Assembly: GCF_001027285.1 (NCBI RefSeq)
Contig: NZ_CP011509.1
Coordinates: forward strand, 5,356,501 to 5,420,500
Direction of reading: 5' to 3'
Length of the DNA: 64,000 bases
DNA from: Archangium gephyra
GTDB lineage: Bacteria > Myxococcota > Myxococcia > Myxococcales > Myxococcaceae
Position numbers and translations under genes: made by a program. The stretch's first letter is position 1. Every line of letters starts with the position of its first letter. The notes under the pieces were generated by a model, which had not been told where the DNA came from, searched no databases, and saw only the letters and a list, made by a program, of their open reading frames with translations. Positions 33,266 to 41,572 of this stretch are shown here, piece after piece.

Positions 33266-35935
33266 ATGCCTTCCATCCGTCACGTGGATCCGCAGCTGCG
33301 CCGGGACGTCCGGCTCCTGGGCCGGCTGCTCGGCGAAGTCCTCATCGAGCAGGAGGGCCAGGCCCTCTTCGACCTGGAGGAGCGTGTCCGGCGCCTCTCC
33401 ATCCAGCGCCGCCGTGGCCCGAAGTCCGAACGCCGGGCCGCCGCCTCGGAGCTGGCCGCGCTGCTCCGGGAGATGCCCCTGGAGCGTGCCGAGCCCGTCC
33501 TCCGCGCCTTCTCCACCTACTTCCGGCTGGCCAACCTCGCCGAGCAGCACCACCGCATCCGCCGGACCCGCGAGCATGCCTCCGGTGGAGGCCAGGGCCC
33601 CCAGCGCGGCTCGCTCGACGCGGTGATGCAGGCGCTGAAGCAGGCCGGCATTCCCGCCTCGCGCGTCCGGGAGATGATCGTCTCCATGCGGGTGACGCTC
33701 ACCCTCACCGCGCACCCCACGCAGGCGGCGCGCCGCACGGTGCTGCAGAAGGTCTACCACCTGGCGCGGCTGCTCGAGGAGCGCGACCGCGGCCACCTGA
33801 CGCCTCGCGAGAAGGCCGACACCCTCGAGTCCATGCGCGAGGAGATCACCGCCCTCTGGCAGACGGACGAGCTGCGCCGCGAGCGGCCCACCGTGGGCGA
33901 CGAGGTGAAGAACGTCCTCTGGTACGTGGAGGAGGTGCTCGCCGAGCAGCTCGCGCTCATGCCGGAGACGCTCGACTGGTCCTTCGAGCGGGCCTATGGC
34001 GAGCCGCTGGGCGTGCTCGCCACCCCGGTGCGGCTGCACTCGTGGGTGGGCGGGGACATGGATGGCAATCCCCTGGTGACGCCGGAGGTGCTCGCGGACA
34101 CGCTGCGTGCCCACCGCGCCCGCGGCCTGCGTGCCCTGTTGGGTGAGGTGTACCGGCTGGGCTGGGTGCTTACCCAGGCCGAGCCGCATGCCTACGTGTC
34201 GAAGGAGCTGCGGGCCTCGCTCGAGAAGGACGCCGCGGAGCTGCCAGAGGTGATGGCCCGTTTCGGCTCGCGCACCACGGGTGAGCCCTGGCGCCGCAAG
34301 CTGCGCTTCATGGAGGCCCGGCTCCAGGCCGCTCTCGTATACGTCGAGGGCCGCCGTGCCGGACGGACCGAGCCCCTGGCTCCCACCGCCTATCGCTCGC
34401 CCATGGAGATGCTGAGCGACCTGGAGCTCCTCGAGCGCTCGCTCGTCGACGCGAAGTCGAGGCATGCCGGGTTGCGGCAGGTGCGCCGGCTCATCGCCCG
34501 GGTGCGGGTCATGGGCTTCCACCTGGCCGAGCTGGAGGCGCGCGCGCCCGCCGAGGACGCCCGGAGCGCCGCCGCGTCGTTTGACGGAGGACCCAAGCCC
34601 ACCGAGGGCGGAGCGCGGCTGCTGGCCGTGCTGCAGCGGGTGCGCGAGGCGCAGGCCGAGTCCGGTGAGGGGTGCTGCCGGACGCTCATCCTGTCGATGG
34701 CCTCCACCGCCGAGGACGTACTCGCGGCCTTCACCTGCGCGCGCAAGTCCGGCCTGTGGGACGAGGCCCGCGGGTGCGCCACCGTGGACGTGGTGCCCCT
34801 GTTCGAGCAGCTCGGCGCGCTCGATGACGGCCCCAAGGTCCTGCGCGAGCTGTTCGCCCACCCCGAGTACCGCAAGCACCTGCAGGCCCGTGGCGTGCAG
34901 GAGGTGATGGTGGGGTACAGCGACTCGGGCAAGGAGGTGGGGTTGCTGGCCGCCAGCGCGGCGCTCTACCGGGCCCAGACGGCGCTCACCCGGGTGGCAC
35001 ACGAGGCGGGCGTGCAGCTGCGGCTCTTCCACGGACGCGGTGAGACGGTGGCCCGCGGCGGTGGTCCCGCGCACGAGGCCATCCTCGCGCTCCCGCCCGG
35101 GAGTGTCGCGGGCACGTACAAGGCCACCGAGCAGGGCGAGGCGTTGGATCACAAGTACGCCCGGCCCGAGCTGGCCCGGCGCACCCTGGAACTGGTGCTG
35201 AGCGGGGTGCTGTTGCACTCGCTGGATGCGCAGCCGCGTGTGGCGTCCGAGGAGGAGGCCCCATTCCGCGCCGCCTTCGACGAGCTGGCGGAGCTGGGCC
35301 GCCGTGCCTACCGGGGGCTCGTCTGGGAGGACCCGAACTTCGTGCCGTTCTTCCAGGCAGCCACGCCCATCGAGGAGATCGCCGCGCTGCCCATCGGCTC
35401 GCGGCCGAGCAAGCGTGCCGCGGGAGGACTGGAGTCCCTGCGTGCCATTCCGTGGGTGTTCGCCTGGACGCAGAACCGAGCCATCCTGCCGGGGTGGTAC
35501 GGCGTGGGCACGGCGCTGGAGGAGTACGGCTCGCGGCCCGAGGGCCTCGCGCAGCTCAAGCGCATGTACCGCCAGTGGCCCTTCTTCCACACCGTGATGG
35601 ACAACGTGGCGATGGTGCTCGCCAAGTCGGACATGGCCATCGCGTCGCGCTACGCGGCGCTGGCGCCGGACTCCACGCGCCCGTTGTGGGAGCGCATCCG
35701 CGCCGAATACGCACGTACCCGCCGCTGGGTGAAGCGCGTGACGGGGGAGGCGCGCATCCTGGAGAGCAACCGGCAATTGCGCGAGAGCATCTCCCTGCGC
35801 AATCCGTACGTGGACCCCATGTCCTTCCTCCAAGTGGAGCTGCTGCGGCGCAAGAGGGCGGGGGCGGAGAAGATCGATCGCCCGCTGCTGCTCACGCTGG
35901 CCGGAATCGCCGCGGGCATGCGCAACACGGGGTGA
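33266..35935 (+). CDS. ppc: phosphoenolpyruvate carboxylase
   Basis: 889 residues, the normal size. It carboxylates PEP with bicarbonate to oxaloacetate, refilling the TCA cycle. Catalytic motifs are present: LTLTAHPTQAARRTVL with the key His, SWVGGDMDGNPLVTPEVL, MVGYSDSGKEVGLLAA, and the glycine-rich FHGRGETVARGGGPAH. The last is slightly divergent from the usual GRGGTVGRGGGP. The C-terminus ends in NTG, the invariant terminal motif. There is no phosphorylation-type N-terminal serine motif of plant enzymes. It stands alone, followed by a strong palindrome before a converging transporter gene. Confidence 0.96.
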   Translation: MPSIRHVDPQLRRDVRLLGRLLGEVLIEQEGQALFDLEERVRRLSIQRRRGPKSERRAAASELAALLREMPLERAEPVLRAFSTYFRLANLAEQHHRIRRTREHASGGGQGPQRGSLDAVMQALKQAGIPASRVREMIVSMRVTLTLTAHPTQAARRTVLQKVYHLARLLEERDRGHLTPREKADTLESMREEITALWQTDELRRERPTVGDEVKNVLWYVEEVLAEQLALMPETLDWSFERAYGEPLGVLATPVRLHSWVGGDMDGNPLVTPEVLADTLRAHRARGLRALLGEVYRLGWVLTQAEPHAYVSKELRASLEKDAAELPEVMARFGSRTTGEPWRRKLRFMEARLQAALVYVEGRRAGRTEPLAPTAYRSPMEMLSDLELLERSLVDAKSRHAGLRQVRRLIARVRVMGFHLAELEARAPAEDARSAAASFDGGPKPTEGGARLLAVLQRVREAQAESGEGCCRTLILSMASTAEDVLAAFTCARKSGLWDEARGCATVDVVPLFEQLGALDDGPKVLRELFAHPEYRKHLQARGVQEVMVGYSDSGKEVGLLAASAALYRAQTALTRVAHEAGVQLRLFHGRGETVARGGGPAHEAILALPPGSVAGTYKATEQGEALDHKYARPELARRTLELVLSGVLLHSLDAQPRVASEEEAPFRAAFDELAELGRRAYRGLVWEDPNFVPFFQAATPIEEIAALPIGSRPSKRAAGGLESLRAIPWVFAWTQNRAILPGWYGVGTALEEYGSRPEGLAQLKRMYRQWPFFHTVMDNVAMVLAKSDMAIASRYAALAPDSTRPLWERIRAEYARTRRWVKRVTGEARILESNRQLRESISLRNPYVDPMSFLQVELLRRKRAGAEKIDRPLLLTLAGIAAGMRNTG

Positions 35936-35944
35936 CCACTCCTC

Positions 35945-35965
35945 CCTCTCCCCTCGGGAGAGGGT
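35945..35965. terminator. palindrome between ppc and the converging MFS gene (possible interspersed repeat)
   Basis: CCCTCTCCC (35945-35953) and GGGAGAGGG (35957-35965) form a nine-base stem around CTC, followed by TCGGGGTGAGGG. It is ten bases after the ppc stop and would serve both converging genes. This sequence (CCCTCTCCC...GGGAGAGGGTCGGGGTGAGGG) is, to my knowledge, a common interspersed intergenic element in proteobacterial genomes. Only one copy is in this window. Confidence 0.55.
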
Positions 35966-36001
35966 CGGGGTGAGGGTATCCGAACCCGTTCCGCTGCCCG
36001 T

Positions 36002-37180
36002 TCAACCCGCCGGACGCCGTGCCCCCGCGATTCCCAGGGCCACCAACCCCGTGAGTGCCATGGCTCCGCCCACGGCACAGACACCCCTCCAGCCCCAGTG
36101 GCTCCAGGCCAGACTCCCCAACCACGCGCCCGAGGCACCGCCCGCGAAGTACGTCACCATGTAGACGGTGTTGAGCCGGTTGCGGGCCTCGGGGCGCAGC
36201 GCGTAGACACGGGCCTGGTTGGAGATGTGGTTGGCCTGTGCGCCCAGGTCGAGGAGGACGACGCCGAGCGCGAGTCCCCACAGCGACTGCCCCACCGCGC
36301 CGAGCACGACGAAGGACAGCAGCAGGATGCCAATGGCGAGCGCATTGACGCGCCGGTCTCCACGCGCGTCGGCGTAGCGGCCCGCCAGCGGCGCGGCGAT
36401 GGCGCCGGCCACGCCCACCACGCCGAACAGACCCGCCACCTGGGGCCCGTGGTGCTGGGGCATGGCCTGGAGGTGGAGCGCGAGCGTGGCCCAGAAGGCG
36501 CTGAAGCCTCCGAAGGTGAGCGCGCCCAGCAGCGAGTGCAGCCGCAGCACGGGCTCCTCGCGCACGAGCGCCCCCAGCGAGCGCAGCAGGGCCGGGTAGG
36601 GCAGGGGGGAGCTCACGGGTTGCCTGGGCAGCGTGAGCCGCAGCCCCACCGTCAGCAGCAGCATCAACGCCGCGGCGATCCAGAACATGGCCCGCCAGCC
36701 GAAGCGCACGCCCAGGAATCCCGAGGCGGTGCGTGACAGCAGGATGCCGATGAGCAGCCCGCTCATCACCGTGCCCACCACGCGTCCCCGCGAGGCCGCG
36801 GGCGCGAGGTTCGCGGCGAAGGGCACCAGCAACTGGGGCACCACGGTCGTCACGCCGACCAGGCCGCTCGCGGCCACCATCCACGGCAGGCCCGGCGCCA
36901 CGGCCACGCCCACCAGCGCGAGGCTCACCAGGGCGGACATGAGGACGATGGTGCGCCGCCGCTCGAGGCTGTCTCCCAGCGGGACGATGAGCAACAGGCC
37001 CAGCGCGTAGCCCACCTGGGACACGGTAGGGATGAGCCCCAGCGCCCGGTCCGGGGACTGGAACGTCCGCCCGATGTCTCCGAGCAGCGGCTGGTGGTAG
37101 TAGAGGTTCGCGACCGAGAGGCCCGCGGCGGCGGCCATCCAGTACACGAGGCCCGGACGCAGGGGAGAAGAGGAGTCCAC
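36002..37180 (-). CDS. MFS transporter
   Basis: 392 residues from a GTG with GAGGG upstream. Twelve hydrophobic segments are predicted. The loop between helices 2 and 3 reads GDSLERRRTIVLMSAL, the characteristic MFS G-D-x3-RR motif, and its counterpart GRYADARGDRRVNALAIG lies between helices 8 and 9. PTVSQVGYALGLLLIVPLGD is typical of the drug:H+ antiporter DHA1-like group and of YgaY-like proteins. The substrate cannot be predicted. It converges with ppc; the next minus-strand gene (a lipoprotein) lies just upstream. Confidence 0.88.
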   Translation of the reverse strand: MDSSSPLRPGLVYWMAAAAGLSVANLYYHQPLLGDIGRTFQSPDRALGLIPTVSQVGYALGLLLIVPLGDSLERRRTIVLMSALVSLALVGVAVAPGLPWMVAASGLVGVTTVVPQLLVPFAANLAPAASRGRVVGTVMSGLLIGILLSRTASGFLGVRFGWRAMFWIAAALMLLLTVGLRLTLPRQPVSSPLPYPALLRSLGALVREEPVLRLHSLLGALTFGGFSAFWATLALHLQAMPQHHGPQVAGLFGVVGVAGAIAAPLAGRYADARGDRRVNALAIGILLLSFVVLGAVGQSLWGLALGVVLLDLGAQANHISNQARVYALRPEARNRLNTVYMVTYFAGGASGAWLGSLAWSHWGWRGVCAVGGAMALTGLVALGIAGARRPAG

Positions 37181-37200
37181 GAAACCCTCTTACCCCGAGC

Positions 37201-38085
37201 TCACGGCACGCAGGCGCCCACTCCCGCGAAGTCCCGCAGGGGCTCGCAGTGTCCCGACGAGCAGCCCGGCTCTCCCGAGGGGGAGCGGCACAACCCGCGG
37301 CACGCCCGTCCCGTTCCCTCCGTCACGCACGCGCTCCCCGGCCGGCAGTCATTCGAGTACGTGCACGCGGCTCCGTCCTCCACCGTCCCCGCCGTCACGC
37401 AGACCGGCCCACTCTCCGGCGAGGGGTAGCACCCCAGCGGGCTCGCGCAGCCCTGCGCCAGCAGATCACACGCCGACACCGCCTCCCCGCACACCCTCGG
37501 CAGCTCGTCCGAGCCCATGAAGCGCAGCACCTCGGTGCAATCCCGCGGCGCCGTGCACTGCTCGCTGGCGTGGCAGAACCGCTCGCACGTGAAAGCGGTG
37601 CCCCCGTCCGGCTCCGCGTGATCCGTGCAGTACAGCCCCGCCTGGCACGTGTCGTAGAAGTCGCCCTCCGGCGTCGCGGTGCTGGTGCAGGCCCCGCCCT
37701 CCGCCACCGTCCCGTCCGGCACGCAGCGGCGGAGCGTCACGCTCCCCTGGCGTACGTAGGTGCACTTATTTCCCGCCGGACAGTTCCGCGCCACCGGATC
37801 ACACTCTCCTGGAAAGCAGCGATTCCCTTGTCCGCCGTTCTCCAGCACGCCCCGGAGGCAGAGCGCGCCCGCGTCGCAGCCCTGCTGCCGCGCCACGTCA
37901 CAGGCCGGAGCCGCCCCGCCTCCATCCGGGCCCGGTGTCCCTCCGTCCCCATGTCCCCCGGTGCCCCCGTTCCCCGCATCGGCCACGCCCGCGTCGCTTC
38001 CCGAGCCCCCGCCGCCATTGCGGCAGCCTCCGGCCATCAGTCCGACCACGAGGACACCGCTCAAGAGAATCACGCTCGCCCGCAT
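37201..38085 (-). CDS. Cys-rich lipoprotein
   Basis: 294 residues. The N-terminus MRASVILLSGVLVVGLMAGG, then Cys, is a signal peptide with a lipobox ending AGGC. A Gly/Asp/Ala-rich linker (~residues 22-60) leads to a domain with more than 25 Cys, arranged in repeated patterns such as CPAGNKCTYVRQGSVTLRRC and GAACTYSNDCRPGSACVTEG. These suggest several disulfide-bonded EGF-like or knot-like modules on the outer surface. Many such lipoproteins occur in myxobacteria; none is specifically assigned a function here. It lies 20 bases upstream of the MFS gene on the same strand and may share a transcript with it. Confidence 0.8.
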   Translation of the reverse strand: MRASVILLSGVLVVGLMAGGCRNGGGGSGSDAGVADAGNGGTGGHGDGGTPGPDGGGAAPACDVARQQGCDAGALCLRGVLENGGQGNRCFPGECDPVARNCPAGNKCTYVRQGSVTLRRCVPDGTVAEGGACTSTATPEGDFYDTCQAGLYCTDHAEPDGGTAFTCERFCHASEQCTAPRDCTEVLRFMGSDELPRVCGEAVSACDLLAQGCASPLGCYPSPESGPVCVTAGTVEDGAACTYSNDCRPGSACVTEGTGRACRGLCRSPSGEPGCSSGHCEPLRDFAGVGACVP

Positions 38086-38260
38086 CGCTGGCCCCTGCTG
38101 GAGTGACGAACGTGACTAATAAGACGTCCCAGGAGAAACGGGCCCCCCTTGAACAAGACGTGGGGGACAGCGGACACTTGGCCCCCTGACGAAGTCCTGG
38201 GGCGGCGGTTTGCCGCACCAGGGGCTTCCATCCGAAACACGCCCGAGGGAATCAGTGCGC

Positions 38261-38623
38261 ATGACCATGAAAACGGCCGAGGCTGCGGAGATGTCGGCGG
38301 TGGCGGGGGCCAACCGGAGGGCCTACGAGCGGGTGACGGCCACGTTCGACGTCCGCTTCCAGGATCCGGAGGACGCCGCGCGAGCGCTGCGTGCGTACTC
38401 CCTCAACCTGTCGGCGGGAGGCCTGTGCCTGCGCACGCGCCGCTCCTACGACGTGGGGGCGCACGTCCGCCTGCAGATGACGGTGAGTGGGGAGGACTTC
38501 GACCTCGAGGGCATCATCTCGTGGGTGCGTGATGACGCCGAGGCCATTGGCGTGCGCTTCGTCGGAGTCTCCGAGGAAGACCAGGTCCGCCTGCAGCGCG
38601 TGGTGGCCAGCTTCAAGCGGTGA
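38261..38623 (+). CDS. PilZ domain protein
   Basis: 120 residues from ATG 38261; a GTG two codons earlier is equally possible. A cyclic-di-GMP binding PilZ domain fills the protein. The Arg motif is NRRAYERV (RxxxR), and the second motif is LNLSAGGLCLRT (N-x-S-x2-G). A strand-rich barrel follows, with LEGIISWVRDDAEAIGVRF. It should bind c-di-GMP and affect a partner, perhaps motility or exopolysaccharide production, as shown for PilZ proteins in other bacteria; the partner is not evident here. It resembles the TIGR02266-type short PilZ proteins of myxobacteria. Confidence 0.88.
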   Translation: MTMKTAEAAEMSAVAGANRRAYERVTATFDVRFQDPEDAARALRAYSLNLSAGGLCLRTRRSYDVGAHVRLQMTVSGEDFDLEGIISWVRDDAEAIGVRFVGVSEEDQVRLQRVVASFKR

Positions 38624-38667
38624 GTGAAGCGGTGAGGCGGGGCCCTCGGGCCCCGCCGGGTGGGGCG

Positions 38668-39168
38668 CTACTGCCCGTGCTGACGCTCCAGGTCGGCGTG
38701 GCGCATCACCAGGTTGTCCACCTGCACGAAGCCGCAGGAGACGTAGAAGGTGCGCAGCTCCTCCAGCGCGTAGGCGCTCACCTCGAGCCGCTTCACACTG
38801 AGGGCCCGCGCGCCGCACCGCTCCAGCACCTGCTGCATGAGCGCCTTGCCCACACCCCGGCGCCGCCAGCTCTCCGTCACCACCAGCTCGTCCACCGTGG
38901 CGATGCGCCCGCGCAGCCGCAGCTGCGGCCGGTGCGACAGCGACACCATGCCCACGGGGCGATCCTGGGTGTCCGCCGCCACGAAGATCTCGATCTCGGG
39001 ATGGCTGATGACCCAGTGGACCGTCTGAGCATCCGAGCCGTGGGCGTAGCCCATCTCGCGCAGGAGCGAGGCCAGGCTCTCGGCGTCACCGCGGCGAGCA
39101 CGGCGGATGCGGAAGGGGGGAGCGTCCGGGGCAGGGGTTCTGGTTGGCGTCGGTTGCACGGCCCACAC
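38668..39168 (-). CDS. GNAT family N-acetyltransferase
   Basis: 166 residues from a GTG. The N-terminal 20 residues are Pro/Thr-rich; the GNAT core starts at FRIRRARRGDAESLASLLRE. The acetyl-CoA binding motif A is VTESWRRRGVGKALMQQVLE (RRxGxGK). ALEELRTFYVSCGFVQVDNL gives the C-terminal strand with Tyr as possible general acid. The substrate is not known. A GC-rich hairpin at 39204-39239 isolates it from the E1 operon upstream on the same strand. Confidence 0.9.
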   Translation of the reverse strand: MWAVQPTPTRTPAPDAPPFRIRRARRGDAESLASLLREMGYAHGSDAQTVHWVISHPEIEIFVAADTQDRPVGMVSLSHRPQLRLRGRIATVDELVVTESWRRRGVGKALMQQVLERCGARALSVKRLEVSAYALEELRTFYVSCGFVQVDNLVMRHADLERQHGQ

Positions 39169-39203
39169 ACTCTACTCAAGGCGCGGGCAACCTCGCAAAG
39201 GCA

Positions 39204-39239
39204 GAGGGCGGCTCCGGAACGCTTCTCCGGGCCGCCCTC
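39204..39239 (-). terminator. terminator-like hairpin after the E1 beta gene
   Basis: GAGGGCGGC (39204-39212) pairs with GCCGCCCTC (39231-39239), a nine-base stem. It lies 33 bases past the E1 beta stop on the minus strand and is followed there by TGCCTTTGC, a weak T-rich tail. It lies between the E1 operon and the GNAT gene. Confidence 0.6.
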
Positions 39240-39271
39240 ACGTGCCTACATCGTTTCTTCAGGTACGAGAA

Positions 39272-40327
39272 TCAGGGCTGCTCGCTCGCCAGCGAGCGGA
39301 TGGCGGCGGTGATGTCCCCCTGCTGCGGCACCGAGGCCATCTCCAGCGGGTCCGCCAGGCCGATGCCCGGGATGAACTTGCCGGCCAGCAGCCGGGGAGG
39401 CGCCATCAGCTTGTAGAAGAGCTCCTCCACCGTGCGGCGCACCAGGTGCTCACCGAAGTTGGTGACCTCGGTGTCCTCGTTCACGTACAGCACCCGGCCC
39501 GTCTTCTCCACCGAGCCCTTGATCATCTCCCAGTCGTACGGCCACAGGGTGCGCATGTCGATGACCTCGGCGTCCACGCCCTCGGCGGCCAGGTCGTCGG
39601 CGGCCTTCTTGCACAGGGGCAGCGTGCGGCCGTAGCTCACCACGGTCACCTGCGAGCCCGCGCGCACCACCTTGCCCTTGCCGATGGGCACCGCGTACGC
39701 CTCGAGCGCCGGCCACTGCGGCTTCCACTGCGAGCGGTCTCCCAGCGGCGCGTCGATCATCTTCGACAGCAGCTTGTCGTTGTCCGGCTCGCCCGGAATC
39801 CGCTCCTCGCCCTTGATGCGCAACAGCGCCTTGGGCTCCAGGTACATGACGGGGTTGATCTCCTGGCAGGCGGAGATCATCAGGCCGTACGCATCCAGCG
39901 GGTTGGAGGGGATGACGATCTTCCAGCCCGGGATATGCGTGGCCGTCGCGTCGAAGGAGTGCGAGTGGTAGAGCGAGCCGCGGATGCCGCTGCCCACCGG
40001 CGTCTTCACCACCATGGGCAGGTTCCAGTCCCCATTGGTGGCCCAGCACGTGTTGCCGGCGACCTTCAGCAGATCGATGGTGTTGAAGATGTAGTCGACG
40101 AACTGGATCTCCGCGACGGGCTTGGCGCCGGCCATGGCCAGACCGATGGCCATGCCGATGATGCCGCGCTCGTCCAGGGGCGTGTTCCACGCCGTCTTGA
40201 GGCCCTGCGTGGCGGTGAAGACGCCGCCCAGGGGGGCGCCCACGTCCTCGCCGAAGATGTCGGTGACGCCGAGGTTCTCCTCGGCGTAGTGCAGGGCCAT
40301 GCGAACGGCCTGAGCCATGTTGGCCAT
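39272..40327 (-). CDS. 2-oxoacid dehydrogenase E1 component, beta subunit
   Basis: 351 residues from the ATG at 40327, with GAGGAAG upstream. The beta subunit completes the thiamine diphosphate site of the alpha2beta2 E1 enzyme. Characteristic motifs are VFGEDVG-like DIFGEDVGAPLGGVFTATQG, PLDERGIIGMAIGLAMAG, AEIQFVDYIF, PVGSGIRGSLYHSHSFDATA, and the C-terminal HLVRRTVEELFYKL. The sequence is typical of branched-chain keto acid/acetoin/pyruvate type E1 beta. The gene begins two bases after the E1 alpha stop on the same strand. No E2 or E3 gene is nearby, so the core of the complex must be elsewhere. Confidence 0.9.
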   Translation of the reverse strand: MANMAQAVRMALHYAEENLGVTDIFGEDVGAPLGGVFTATQGLKTAWNTPLDERGIIGMAIGLAMAGAKPVAEIQFVDYIFNTIDLLKVAGNTCWATNGDWNLPMVVKTPVGSGIRGSLYHSHSFDATATHIPGWKIVIPSNPLDAYGLMISACQEINPVMYLEPKALLRIKGEERIPGEPDNDKLLSKMIDAPLGDRSQWKPQWPALEAYAVPIGKGKVVRAGSQVTVVSYGRTLPLCKKAADDLAAEGVDAEVIDMRTLWPYDWEMIKGSVEKTGRVLYVNEDTEVTNFGEHLVRRTVEELFYKLMAPPRLLAGKFIPGIGLADPLEMASVPQQGDITAAIRSLASEQP

Positions 40328-40329
40328 GG

Positions 40330-41337
40330 TTACTTCCTCTCCGCGTAGATGTGGTTCCAGATGGTCTCGGGGCCGGGCATCGGCTCCTGGATGACCTGAC
40401 GGGCCATGGCGGCCATGTCCTCGCTGTAGCGGTTGCGCAGGTCGTCCATCTCCTTGCGCGTGAGGATGCCGTGCTTCTCCAGCCGGGCCTCGAACACGGT
40501 CAGGCAGTCCTGCTCGTTGCCCACCATGTTGGCGCCGGACGCGGAGGAGTGGCCGTACAGGCGCGACACCATGGCCTCCATCAGGAAGGGCTTGCGCTCC
40601 TTGCGCACGTACTCCATGGCCTCCTTCAGCTCCAGGTACGCGTTGATGGGATCGTTCCCATCGATCGTCTTGGTGCGCATGTTGAAGGCCTTGCCGCGAT
40701 CCGCCACGTGCGTCTCGCCGTGCTGCGTCTCGGCGGGCGTGGAGATGCCCCACTTGTTGTTGGTGACGATGATGAGCACGGGCAGCTCGTTGCCCTTGCG
40801 CGAGCTCCACACCAGGCACGAGGCGAAATCACCCTCGGCCGTGCCCGCGTCACCGCCGGTGACGATGCTGATGCCGTCGCCGCCGTGGCGCTTCTGCGCC
40901 AGCGCCGTGCCCGGAGCCATCGTGTACTGGATCTCGATGGGGGAGGAGACGGGGGCGATGTTCCACTCGCGCTTGGAGAAGTGGCCCGCGAAGTTGCGGC
41001 CGCCCGAGTAGGGGTCCGTCACCACGTTCTTCATCTGCCGCATGGCGCCGATGGGCTCCTCGCCCAGCGCCAGCATGGTGGCGGACTGGCGGTAGTGCCC
41101 GTGCAGGTAGTCGTAGGCCGGGCCCTGGCCCTTCTTCATCAGCATGCCGAGGGGCACGTTGAAGGCCTCCTCGCCCGGGCCGCCGATCCAGAAGTACCCG
41201 TGGCCCTGCTTGTACATCTGGATGAGGCGCTCTTCGAGGACGCGCGCCTTCACCATCAGGTCGTGCATCCGGACCAGCAATTCCCGCTCGAGCGGGAGCG
41301 ACTCTTCTTCGCGGTTGAGGAGGCGGGGTTTTGACAC
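40330..41337 (-). CDS. 2-oxoacid dehydrogenase E1 component, alpha subunit
   Basis: 335 residues from a GTG. The thiamine diphosphate motif reads TGGDAGTAEGDFASCLVW, followed by ELPVLIIVTNNKWGISTPAE, the usual GDG-x~26-NN segment with a slightly shifted first part. YKQGHGYFWIGGPGEEAFNV, YDYLHGHYRQSATMLALGEE and GGRNFAGHFSKREWNIAPVS complete the fold. Short alpha and beta subunits as separate genes suit the branched-chain type. In Myxococcus the esg locus encodes just such a pair for branched-chain keto acids, needed for branched-chain fatty acids and developmental signalling. I infer a similar role, but the substrate is not proved. Confidence 0.88.
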   Translation of the reverse strand: MSKPRLLNREEESLPLERELLVRMHDLMVKARVLEERLIQMYKQGHGYFWIGGPGEEAFNVPLGMLMKKGQGPAYDYLHGHYRQSATMLALGEEPIGAMRQMKNVVTDPYSGGRNFAGHFSKREWNIAPVSSPIEIQYTMAPGTALAQKRHGGDGISIVTGGDAGTAEGDFASCLVWSSRKGNELPVLIIVTNNKWGISTPAETQHGETHVADRGKAFNMRTKTIDGNDPINAYLELKEAMEYVRKERKPFLMEAMVSRLYGHSSASGANMVGNEQDCLTVFEARLEKHGILTRKEMDDLRNRYSEDMAAMARQVIQEPMPGPETIWNHIYAERK

Positions 41338-41572
41338 GCGCGTCTCTCTAGTCAGAGGTAAAGAACGGGCCCCCTATACCCCAAAGGCGGCCCGGAAGCT
41401 CAAGCACCCCGGGGCGTGTTTCCTCCCTCTGGACATGCCGCGCTGCGGCACAGGCGGAGGCCGTGTCACGGGCGGTTCACGCCCCGCGTGAGCCGGCCCG
41501 CACCCGTGCCGGGAAGGCTGCTGGCAGCCAACAGGCCGGCTGATGACGGGACTCCGGCCCGCGCTCGTCGTC

